Assembly (NCBI RefSeq): GCF_000448565.1
Contig: NZ_CM002128.1
Coordinates: forward strand, 1,429,566-1,469,059
Origin: Streptococcus sp. HSISM1
Lineage (GTDB): Bacteria; Bacillota; Bacilli; Lactobacillales; Streptococcaceae
Length of the DNA: 39,494 nucleotides
Direction of reading: 5' to 3'
The translations under genes were made by a program, and so were the position numbers. Every line of letters starts with the position of its first letter. Position 1 is the first letter of the stretch. Shown here piece after piece: positions 1-7,007 of the stretch. Under the pieces are notes generated by a model. It had not been told where the DNA came from. It saw only the letters and a list, made by a program, of their open reading frames with translations, and ran no database searches.

Positions 1-21
1 AATACTGCTTTTGTTTCAATA

Positions 22-1328
22 TCAATAAATGTGTTCTTTTTTGAGTATTCTATAGATTCGAGGTAACATTATCATCGTATAGATCAGGAGAGAAACTCCT
101 CCAAATACGAATATTAGACCTCCGTTTATTTCTTTTTGAAATAGATAAGTAAATACAATGGTACCGATCGGCATGATAGACGTATTTAGTGTGAACAAAG
201 TACTCATTACTCTTCCTAAATAATTTGTTTCAATACTACTTTGAAGATAGGTCATGACGACAATATTTAGAATAACAAGAGTGAATGCGATAATTCCCAT
301 AAATAAACCGCCAACGGAAGAAATAATCACTTGGGTGTTAGTAATTGCAAATGTAATACCCAAACCAACGATTGCGATGGTTAGAAGAAAAAGTGGAATG
401 CGAATTCTTTTAGAGAGAAGTGTATTATTTTCTTTTTTGTCTGGCAATAGTGACATAGACACACTGGCTAATAACATTCCAACTGCAGACATTGTTTCTA
501 GGATACCTACTGTTGCATTATCTAATAAGAGTTGCTCTTTGACTACAAATGGCACTCCAATGCTAATGGAAGTATAGAAAAAATTCAGTACAACACTAAC
601 AAGAATAATATATTTGACAATCTGATTTTCTTTTAAGAATTGGATAATTTCTTTGACCCCATGTTGATGCTTTTCATTCTGTTTAATCTTAGCTTCTTGT
701 TCTTCGTGTTCATAGAAGAATTTCATGGTAAGTAAGACACCTAAAGAAAGGAGATTTGCAATAATTTCTATAAGAATAAAGCCTGAGAAGCCTAACCAAT
801 TATAAAGAATGACTCCAATAGCTGGGGAAAGCATGGTTGCGATAGCAATGGCGGTTTGTGTAACAGAGCTTAATCGTTGAATTTTTGTATCATTTACTAA
901 CTCGTGGATAGAGGCTGAATAACAAGTATCATTGATGTTAACTGTGACAGAGTGAAGTATGACAAACGGAATTACTAAATATAAGATAGTAGATGTATTC
1001 GTTAAAAAATAAAAGCATAAAACAGAAGAAAGATTATAAGCCTAAAGATAAAATTATAAATTAAGATCTTTTTATGACGGTATCTGTCTACTAAATTACC
1101 GATTGGAAGCAAGAAAATCAAACTAACTAAAGGATAGATGATCATATTGATTCCAAAACTCATTGCCGATTTTGTTTGGCCCAGTAACATTAATCCTAAA
1201 GCAAAATTAAAAGCTTTTCCACTTAAAGAACTAATAAAACTACTAATAAAGTCTTTGATAATTTGTCTATTAGACATTTGATCACTTATTAAATTCTTAA
1301 TATTAGCCCCCTCCATTCGTTTCAACAT
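22..1328 (-). pseudogene. MFS efflux transporter, frameshifted
   Basis: Two overlapping reading frames make one major facilitator protein of about 435 residues. The N-terminal part (1328 to 1002) has two membrane segments and the loop motif GNLVDRYRHKK, the usual MFS loop 2-3 signature. The rest is open from 1041 to 22 in another frame and carries the remaining membrane segments. One extra base in the A6 run at 1004-1009 would join the frames as ...YAFIFLTNTSTI.... The family resembles macrolide-type efflux MFS proteins, but the substrate cannot be told. The start is uncertain: ATG at 1328 or, giving a more typical N-terminus (MSNRQ), ATG at 1277. It could be a true pseudogene, a phase-variable gene or a sequencing error. 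Confidence 0.75.
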
Positions 1329-1422
1329 TACTTCGGTTATCTAATCCTATTCAATCAACCTGTGTTGTAAGGTAATTGGGATAGTAGATAAAACATAATT
1401 TTTGTTAATTAAGATTTTACCA

Positions 1423-1444
1423 ATTATACTAATAAAAGTATAAT
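1423..1444. promoter_or_regulatory. 22-bp perfect palindrome in AT-rich gap
   Basis: ATTATACT and AGTATAAT are separated by AATAAA. The palindrome sits in the gap (1329-1654) between the MFS gene and the small-peptide promoter, about 95 bases upstream of the MFS start. It could be an operator or overlapping minus-strand -10 elements. Apart from this the gap is AT-rich and I see no gene in it. Confidence 0.35.
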
Positions 1445-1654
1445 AAAAAATGTAAAAAATATTGTATTTATGTTTACTAATTATATTTCTCTCTTGCTTT
1501 GACATTATCTAAATTGATAACTTCATACGTACCTCTTCTAAAATAGGATATATTTTACAATCGTTAAAGGATTTCAAAATGGAACAGATTGATTTATTTT
1601 GCTTTTTATAGGCTTTAACTTCATTCTAGATGTTGATACTATTTGTCACAACTC

Positions 1655-1683
1655 TTGACACCGCTTTTGAACGGGAGTACAAT
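1655..1683 (+). promoter_or_regulatory. sigma-A promoter of the 36-residue peptide gene
   Basis: TTGACA at 1655-1660 and TACAAT at 1678-1683 are separated by 17 bases, close to the consensus. The predicted transcript starts near 1690, about 43 bases before the start codon, and ends at the terminator at 1854-1881. The whole unit is therefore about 190 nt. Confidence 0.75.
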
Positions 1684-1732
1684 AATATTGAGGACAAGAT
1701 GGTTAATCTCTTTTATTTGGGAGGTGTCAGAT

Positions 1733-1843
1733 ATGCAAATCTATTTTGTTTATTCTATTTTCTATCTATTATCACGCGTAGTAGCACTTGTAGTTCTAGC
1801 TTATCTTATTAAGTTACTCATTGCTCGTTTAAAAAGAAACTAA
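1733..1843 (+). CDS. 36-residue membrane peptide
   Basis: ATG at 1733 is preceded by GGGAGGTG with good spacing. The peptide starts MQIYFVYSIFYLLSR, has a single hydrophobic helix over roughly residues 3-28, and ends in a basic tail ARLKRN. It has its own strong promoter and intrinsic terminator, which is the main support for it being a real gene. Longer overlapping readings starting at 1630 or 1643 lack this ribosome site and are unlikely. I do not recognise the family. The helix plus positive tail would suit a small membrane regulator or type I toxin, but it lacks the known Fst motif and I see no antisense RNA promoter. Confidence 0.6.
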   Translation: MQIYFVYSIFYLLSRVVALVVLAYLIKLLIARLKRN

Positions 1844-1853
1844 GTAACATTTT

Positions 1854-1881
1854 GCCCAAATAGTAGTTATTTGGGCTTTTT
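1854..1881 (+). terminator. intrinsic terminator
   Basis: A nine-pair stem (GCCCAAATA with TATTTGGGC) has a five-base loop and is followed by TTTTT. It lies 10 bases after the 36-residue peptide gene. Confidence 0.85.
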
Positions 1882-1987
1882 GCTATACTTTAGCATAGTG
1901 GATTAAATTTATAAAGATAGGATTTAGCATATTCTTATTGAGTGATTTTATTTTATGAAGGTTGTTTATAGGTAAGGGGGAAAATAG

Positions 1988-2608
1988 ATGGTTTCTAAAA
2001 TTGATGTGGCTTGGGACTTGTTTCTGGAGGGAAAAACATCAGAAGCTAAAAAGTTGGTTGAACAAGATTTTTCCATTGATACCTGTACAGATTTTAGCCT
2101 TTTAAATCTGATGGGGTATTTATTATTGGCAGAAAAAGACTATGCCTCGTGTACCCATATCTTTGAGAAATACATTTTATTAGCTCAACAAAATGAAGAT
2201 AAAGAACATGAACACATTGGATTACATCAATTAGCAATGATCTACAGAGAGCAGGGGAATTTTCATAAGGCTTTAAAACTCATTGAAAATGAAGAGGAGA
2301 TAATTGAAGAGCATTTCCCCAATGATAATCTAAAGAAAGCTGTGAATAACTACGAACAAGGCTATTTGAGATTGAAATTAAACAATCTTAATGAAGCTCT
2401 TACATTCATGAATCTGTCACTGGAACAATCTTTAGAGACTGATGATGTGATTTCTCAAGCTTGTAGCTATAGAGGGTTAGGTGAAATCTATTTAGCCTTG
2501 GAAGATACGGAATTATCCAATAGACATTTCAAACGAGCTATAGAACTTTTCGAAAGTGTTGGAGAGTTTGAAGGGGTAAAGGAAATTGAGGAATTGATTA
2601 ATCGATGA
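1988..2608 (+). CDS. tetratricopeptide-repeat (TPR) protein
   Basis: The gene encodes a 206-residue soluble protein starting at ATG 1988 behind AAGGGGG. It is built of helical hairpins. The clearest TPR unit is near residues 160-195, with the pattern ...YRGLGEIYLALEDTE..., and earlier units cover about 40-75, 78-110 and 112-150. There is no signal peptide, membrane segment or DNA-binding domain, so this is not an Rgg/PlcR-type regulator with an HTH. TPR proteins are protein-binding scaffolds. The partner is unknown and the neighbours give no hint. It is a single gene with no obvious operon. Confidence 0.75.
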   Translation: MVSKIDVAWDLFLEGKTSEAKKLVEQDFSIDTCTDFSLLNLMGYLLLAEKDYASCTHIFEKYILLAQQNEDKEHEHIGLHQLAMIYREQGNFHKALKLIENEEEIIEEHFPNDNLKKAVNNYEQGYLRLKLNNLNEALTFMNLSLEQSLETDDVISQACSYRGLGEIYLALEDTELSNRHFKRAIELFESVGEFEGVKEIEELINR

Positions 2609-2624
2609 TTTTGTCATTAGTTTG

Positions 2625-2656
2625 CTTAAATAAAGTACATAATTGACAATGATTAG
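2625..2656. repeat. 32-bp exact repeat, copy A
   Basis: These 32 bases recur exactly at 38351-38382, inside the ICE, and similarity continues weakly for about 20 more bases. The repeat begins CTTAAATAAAGTACAT and contains TTGACA, but no fitting -10 element follows. It lies just after the TPR gene stop. Confidence 0.7.
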
Positions 2657-2762
2657 CTCAAAAAATTTTTTTGTTACTAAAGTAATCGCTTCACTTATCT
2701 TAAAATAGTTTTTCTCCATTCAAACTAATGCAAAATAATATTCGTTTTTCAATTTCTCTAAG

Positions 2763-2799
2763 TGTAATCGCTTGCATTTTTACTTAAAAGGACTACAAT
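2763..2799 (+). promoter_or_regulatory. promoter with overlapping CcpA (cre) site
   Basis: TTGCAT (2772-2777) and TACAAT (2794-2799) are 16 bases apart and lie upstream of the gene at 2842. Overlapping the -35 box, TGTAATCGCTTGCA (2763-2776) fits the catabolite-response consensus TGNAANCGNNNNCA. Carbon-source control by CcpA is inferred from this. Confidence 0.55.
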
Positions 2800-2841
2800 T
2801 AAAGTGAAAAAACAAATCCTTTAAAGTATGCGAGGTGCTGT

Positions 2842-3081
2842 ATGATGATAAGCAAGTATATCAAGTATCTTCCTTGGATGATCCTAGGAACCCTCTCCTC
2901 CTATCTATTAGCAACTGATTATGCCCGCAATTCATTTGACTTGTTCTATCTGACCTTGAACTTTACGATTGTGTACATCGCTTTAATCGTCTTCTACGAA
3001 AAAGTTCTAAGAGACAAATGCAAAGAACTCTTCATACGAATCATGAGTAATCCTAAAAAAATAAGCAAGGATAAGAGTTGA
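2842..3081 (+). CDS. 79-residue membrane protein of unknown function
   Basis: ATG at 2842 follows GAGGTG. The protein has two hydrophobic helices (about residues 9-25 and 34-52) and a basic C-terminal tail rich in lysine (...NPKKISKDKS), so it is probably a two-pass membrane protein with its tail in the cytoplasm. It is monocistronic, with its own promoter carrying a cre-like site and a terminator directly after the stop. I do not recognise the family. Its position between the TPR gene and mvaS does not imply a shared role. Confidence 0.65.
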   Translation: MMISKYIKYLPWMILGTLSSYLLATDYARNSFDLFYLTLNFTIVYIALIVFYEKVLRDKCKELFIRIMSNPKKISKDKS

Positions 3082-3105
3082 AAAGCCATCTAAGGATGGC
3101 TTTTT
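3082..3105 (+). terminator. intrinsic terminator
   Basis: AAAGCCATC and GATGGCTTT form a nine-pair stem around TAAG and run into TTTTT. It begins right after the stop codon of the 79-residue protein. Confidence 0.85.
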
Positions 3106-3190
3106 CTTATAGATTCTCTATTTTTCTTTGAAACATTGCAAAATCGGTCCCGAGAATGATTTCCTTGCTGATCTAGCTTTTTCAAGGGAG

Positions 3191-3213
3191 TTTTACCCTT
3201 AAATATGGTAAAA
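3191..3213 (+). promoter_or_regulatory. inverted repeat in the mvaS promoter region
   Basis: TTTTACC and GGTAAAA flank CTTAAATAT. The right arm contains TAAAAT, the best candidate -10 for mvaS, so a protein bound here would block transcription. A second small inverted repeat, AAGGG/CCCTT, overlaps it. It could instead be a hairpin in DNA without function. Confidence 0.4.
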
Positions 3214-3260
3214 TAGTAACGAAATATACTAGTAGATATCAAATAAAAAAGAGGTTAAGA

Positions 3261-4433
3261 ATGACAATTGGGATTGATAAGATTGGTTTTGCGACGAGTC
3301 CTTATGTCTTGCGTTTAGAAGATTTGGCCGCTGCTCGTGATACTGATCCCGAAAAACTGAGCAAGGGTCTTCTCTTAAAAGAACAAAGCGTGGCACCGAT
3401 CACAGAAGACATCGTCACATTGGCTGCTACTGCAGCAGATGATATTTTAACAGACGAAGATAAAGAAGCGATCGACATGGTGATTCTTGCGACAGAATCT
3501 GGAATCGACCAGAGTAAGGCCGCTGCTGTGTTTGTCCATGGCTTACTAGACATCCAGCCTTTCGCTCGCTCTTTTGAGATGAAAGAAGCTTGCTATGCTG
3601 CAACTGCTGCTTTGGATTATGCTAAACTCCATGTTGAAAAATTCCCACAGAGTAAGGTTTTAGTCATTGCCAGTGACATTGCTAAATACGGAATTGGGAC
3701 TCCTGGTGAACCAACACAGGGGGCTGGAGCGGTTGCCATGCTAATCAGCCAAAATCCTCGTATTCTATCTTTTAACGATGATAATGTTGCCCAAACACGC
3801 GATGTCATGGATTTTTGGCGTCCAAATTACGCGACAACTCCCTTCGTGAATGGGATTTATTCAACGCAACAATATCTAGATTCTCTGAAAACAACCTGGG
3901 CGGAATACCAGAAACGGACTGGCCTTGCCTTGACAGACTTTGTTGCTGTCTGCTTCCACTTGCCTTATCCGAAATTAGCTCTCAAGGGCTTGAAAAAAAT
4001 CTTGGATAAGTCAGTATCAGAAGAGAAAAAAGATCAATTACAATACAACTTTGATCAATCGATTCTATACAGCCAACGCGTAGGAAATATCTACACTGGA
4101 TCTCTTTTCCTAGGCTTGCTGTCACTACTGGAAAATCACCCCCAACTCAAAGCTGGAGATCGGATCGCCCTCTTTAGTTATGGAAGTGGAGCTGTTTCTG
4201 AGATCTTTAGTGCCAATCTCGTTCCTGGTTTTGAGCAACTCCTAGATCACAAACGTATGGAGAAACTAGATCAACGGATGGTTCTTAGTGTTGCCGACTA
4301 CGAACGACTCTTTTATGAGGAAGTGGATTTAGACTCTAGTGGCAATCAAGTATTTGAGCCTGCTACGCTTCAAACTTATGCTTTGACAGAGATCAACGAA
4401 CACCAACGCACTTACCAGAAAGTAGAAAAATAA
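3261..4433 (+). CDS. mvaS: hydroxymethylglutaryl-CoA synthase
   Basis: This enzyme condenses acetyl-CoA with acetoacetyl-CoA to HMG-CoA, the first committed step of the mevalonate pathway, in the cytoplasm. The 390 residues match bacterial HMGS length. The catalytic triad falls at the expected places: Glu79 in ATESGIDQSK, the acyl-accepting Cys111 in EACYAATAAL, and His233 in CFHLPYPK. ATG at 3261 follows AAGAGG. The stop overlaps the mvaA start by one base (TAATG), so the two are translationally coupled and supply consecutive steps. Confidence 0.97.
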   Translation: MTIGIDKIGFATSPYVLRLEDLAAARDTDPEKLSKGLLLKEQSVAPITEDIVTLAATAADDILTDEDKEAIDMVILATESGIDQSKAAAVFVHGLLDIQPFARSFEMKEACYAATAALDYAKLHVEKFPQSKVLVIASDIAKYGIGTPGEPTQGAGAVAMLISQNPRILSFNDDNVAQTRDVMDFWRPNYATTPFVNGIYSTQQYLDSLKTTWAEYQKRTGLALTDFVAVCFHLPYPKLALKGLKKILDKSVSEEKKDQLQYNFDQSILYSQRVGNIYTGSLFLGLLSLLENHPQLKAGDRIALFSYGSGAVSEIFSANLVPGFEQLLDHKRMEKLDQRMVLSVADYERLFYEEVDLDSSGNQVFEPATLQTYALTEINEHQRTYQKVEK

Positions 4434-5695
4434 TGGCACGATTACCAGGTTTTGCAAAACTTTCGCCCACTGAACGTATAGAGGCCTTACTGAAGGAAGG
4501 CCTCTTAACTTGGGATGAAGCACAGATCTTAAAAGAACAAAAGGGACTTCCCCTTTCTATTGCAGATCAACTGACGGAAAATGTCTTGTCGACCTTTGAT
4601 CTACCTTTTAGCCTCGCTCCTTATTTTCTGATCAATGGTCGTGACTATGTCCTTCCTATGGTCACAGAAGAGCCTTCCGTAGTTGCTGCAGCCAGCTTTG
4701 CAGCCAAACTCATCCAACGTTCGGGCGGTTTCACCACCCAAGTGCACCAACGCCAAATGATCGGTGAGATTGCTCTGACAGATGTTAAGGATGTAGAAGT
4801 TGCCAGCAAGCGCATCCTAGAAGACAAGGAAACTCTTCTTCAGCTAGCTAATGAAGCCTATCCCTCTATCGTCAAGCGTGGAGGTGGAGCGAGGGATCTT
4901 TGGGTCGAAAACAAGGGGAACTTTCTCATTGTCTACTTGGCTGTCGATCCTAAAGAAGCCATGGGGGCCAATATGCTCAACACGATGCTGGAAGCTCTGA
5001 CCGATCGCATCCAAGAACTCTCTGGTGGTCAGGCCTTAATGGCGATTTTATCCAACTTGGCCACGCGCTCTTTGGTGAGTGCACGATGTGCCATTGATTT
5101 TAAAGCACTGAGTCGAAATCCTGAGGAAGCCATTGAGATTGCCCACCGGATGGAGCTAGCTAGCCAACTGGCTCAAGTGGATCCTTACCGTGCGGCTACT
5201 CATAACAAGGGAATTTTTAACGGGATTGATGCCCTGGTCCTTGCGACAGGCAATGACTGGCGGGCCATCGAAGCAGGAGCCCATGCCTATGCTGCACAAA
5301 GTGGTCCATACAAGGGCTTGAGCCACTGGACAAGTCAGCCAGAAGAGAAAAAACTCTATGGAGAGATCACCCTGCCAATGCCGGTTGCGACAAAAGGAGG
5401 CTCGATCGGCCTCAATCCAACGGTTCAAGTCAGCCACCGTTTGCTAGGAGAGCCTTCTGCTATTGAATTAGCAGGTATCATCGCTTCGCTCGGTTTGGCG
5501 CAGAATTTCGCGGCCCTCAAAGCCCTAGTCACCACAGGAATTCAAGCAGGACATATGAAACTCCAAGCACGCTCCCTAGCCCTTCTAGCAGGTGCTAAGG
5601 AAGAGGAAGTTCCCCGATTGGTCAACCAACTCCTTGAAAACAAACCCTTTAACTTAGAGAAGGCACAAACACTCTTACAAGAATTGAGAAAATAA
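4433..5695 (+). CDS. mvaA: hydroxymethylglutaryl-CoA reductase, class II
   Basis: It reduces HMG-CoA to mevalonate using NAD(P)H. The 420 residues match the bacterial class II enzyme. Visible motifs are catalytic Glu80 in TEEPSVVAAAS, the cofactor-region motif EAMGANMLNTM (about 176-185), catalytic Lys259 in THNKGIFNG, Asp275 in ATGNDWRA, and the mobile C-terminal domain with His374 in AGHMKLQ. It starts at the A of the mvaS stop codon. No strong hairpin is placed directly after the stop. The following repeat (5718-5882) and the hairpin at 5982 may end the transcript. Confidence 0.97.
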   Translation: MARLPGFAKLSPTERIEALLKEGLLTWDEAQILKEQKGLPLSIADQLTENVLSTFDLPFSLAPYFLINGRDYVLPMVTEEPSVVAAASFAAKLIQRSGGFTTQVHQRQMIGEIALTDVKDVEVASKRILEDKETLLQLANEAYPSIVKRGGGARDLWVENKGNFLIVYLAVDPKEAMGANMLNTMLEALTDRIQELSGGQALMAILSNLATRSLVSARCAIDFKALSRNPEEAIEIAHRMELASQLAQVDPYRAATHNKGIFNGIDALVLATGNDWRAIEAGAHAYAAQSGPYKGLSHWTSQPEEKKLYGEITLPMPVATKGGSIGLNPTVQVSHRLLGEPSAIELAGIIASLGLAQNFAALKALVTTGIQAGHMKLQARSLALLAGAKEEEVPRLVNQLLENKPFNLEKAQTLLQELRK

Positions 5696-5717
5696 AAGAA
5701 CTAAGACAAGGTTTTCG

Positions 5718-5882
5718 TTTTCAGATTGAAGACAAAGTCATCTTAGAAACTTTCCTTAGGTGAGTACGGACGTCAGCGAACTTCGAAGAAGTTCCATGAC
5801 TTAGTTTTGAACCTAAAGTTTCAAAACTCCCGAGTGCTAGAAACAATCCTATTTCTAGCACTTTTCTCACTGCGGAAAGTTT
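5718..5882 (-). repeat. intergenic repeat with terminal inverted repeats, copy 1
   Basis: This is one of three copies in the window (also 8922-9073 and 20451-20614), here in the opposite orientation to the other two. The core is bounded by AAACTTTCC and GGAAAGTTT, with GTGAG/CTCAC just inside. Internal blocks such as CGGACGTCAGCGAACTTCG are conserved. A left extension, starting TTTCAGATTGAAGAC, is shared with copy 3. It contains several self-complementary blocks, including GTGCTAGAAA/TTTCTAGCAC. It looks like a small non-coding element (MITE-like or a mobile RNA structure). Confidence 0.8.
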
Positions 5883-5981
5883 CAGTGTATGTTTGAATGA
5901 GACTATTGGGATGTATCAGTTTTAATTATTCTGCATCACTTAGCTTGTTTTATGTAAAAAACAGTTTGTTTACATTCTAAA

Positions 5982-6160
5982 AGAGGCTGGGACAAAAGTC
6001 CTAGCCTCTCAATTATTTTTGGATTGTCGAGCAAGACGCAGTGGTTGAGTGGGCTCTACTACGCTGATTTCATCAGCTTTTACAGCCCTACTCAACTGTG
6101 CGGAGGTGGGACGACGAAATCGAATTCTAACGAATGACCGATTTCTGTCCCACTCTCTTT
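5982..6160 (+). repeat. multi-hairpin intergenic element
   Basis: Three hairpins lie in a row. AGAGGCT..GGAC and GTCC..AGCCTCT (5982-6009) form the first. GAGT-GGGCT with AGCCC-ACTC, with an inner GCTGAT-TTC-ATCAGC, forms the second (about 6037-6093). GTGGGAC..CGAAATCG and CGATTTC..GTCCCAC (6106-6153), followed by CTCTTTTG, forms the third. The gap 5696-6179 holds only this element and the preceding repeat. From memory, elements of this look are common between genes of oral streptococci. The end hairpins probably stop transcription from both convergent sides. Confidence 0.65.
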
Positions 6161-6179
6161 TGTGTTTGAAAAATTTTTC

Positions 6180-7007
6180 TTATTGTTTTAAAAATGGCAA
6201 CTCGGGATGTTTCTTGGTATAGAGCACCACTTCGATAAAGGTCCCTACTTGGACGGCAAAGAGCAGTCCGACAAGAAGATTAATCCGATGGTCTGTTTCA
6301 TAAAACGGAGAGTTCCATAAGAAGTGATTGGCTACTGTCGAGAGAACACACCAGAGCCCAAAGAGTTTTTCCTTTTGCTGGGTCACTTGAGACAACAAGA
6401 GGAAGACACCCACTGATACAACAGCAGTATAGAGGGCATGTGAAGCTAATCCACCAGAGATCCGGTTAATGGCCTCAGTAACCGCGGCTAATTGGCTGGT
6501 TTTGGTTTGGCGGGCAACGTACCCTAAATCCTCAATGATTTGAAAACCAAAGCCAGATCCCAAGCCTGCAATTAGAATCGCTTTTAGATCTTTCTTGCCA
6601 ACCATCAAGACAACCCAAAAGGCAACCAGAGTCTTAAAGAATTCCTCTGAAAACGGGGCCGTCAAAGCATCGGTCCACTTGTTAAAGACAGTGGCATCCT
6701 TGATCACATGGCTATTCATAATATCAATCAAGCTATTGCCTGAAAAGCTCAACCAGCCTGCTACGAAGGCTCCTCCAAACATGGCAATCCATAAGACATA
6801 AGTTGGGACAGACAACTGCTTGGCCAATCGTTTTGAAAAGAGATAGAGCGGGATAATAATAGCAGCTAAGACAGACAAGTTTAAGACCAAGTCTCTGCCT
6901 GCAGACTGGCTAAATTCTTGTTGAGAAAGATGACCGAGTTCAAACTCCAAGCCAATTCCTGCAAACAGTAGAAAAAGATAGATAGAGGCTCTTTGAATTT
7001 TAGTCAT
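6180..7007 (-). CDS. PrsW-family intramembrane glutamic protease
   Basis: A 275-residue polytopic protein with about eight membrane helices. It has the PrsW motifs in order: EE-x-x-K in APFSEEFFKTL (about 119), GFGFQIIEDLGYV (about 153-165), and SHALYTAVVSVG (about 190-201). Family members cleave membrane-bound substrates such as anti-sigma factors. The substrate here is unknown. The start at 7007 lies 8 bases inside the 3' end of the C69 dipeptidase gene, so translation is coupled. The upstream partner ends in a membrane anchor and could itself be a substrate, but that is inference only. Confidence 0.85.
   Translation of the reverse strand: MTKIQRASIYLFLLFAGIGLEFELGHLSQQEFSQSAGRDLVLNLSVLAAIIIPLYLFSKRLAKQLSVPTYVLWIAMFGGAFVAGWLSFSGNSLIDIMNSHVIKDATVFNKWTDALTAPFSEEFFKTLVAFWVVLMVGKKDLKAILIAGLGSGFGFQIIEDLGYVARQTKTSQLAAVTEAINRISGGLASHALYTAVVSVGVFLLLSQVTQQKEKLFGLWCVLSTVANHFLWNSPFYETDHRINLLVGLLFAVQVGTFIEVVLYTKKHPELPFLKQ

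Noticed and set aside
1630-1812. Longer overlapping ORFs around the 36-residue peptide
   Set aside because: They start upstream of or within the promoter, lack ribosome sites and are out of frame with, or extend past, the well-supported ATG at 1733.
1733-1843. Fst-type toxin
   Set aside because: The length is similar, but the known Fst motif and a convergent antisense RNA promoter are absent.
2513-2719. Minus-strand 68-codon ORF
   Set aside because: It overlaps the TPR gene end and repeat copy A, and has no ribosome site or recognisable features.
3302-5437. Several minus-strand ORFs over mvaS and mvaA
   Set aside because: They are shadows of strongly supported genes and lack ribosome sites or family features.
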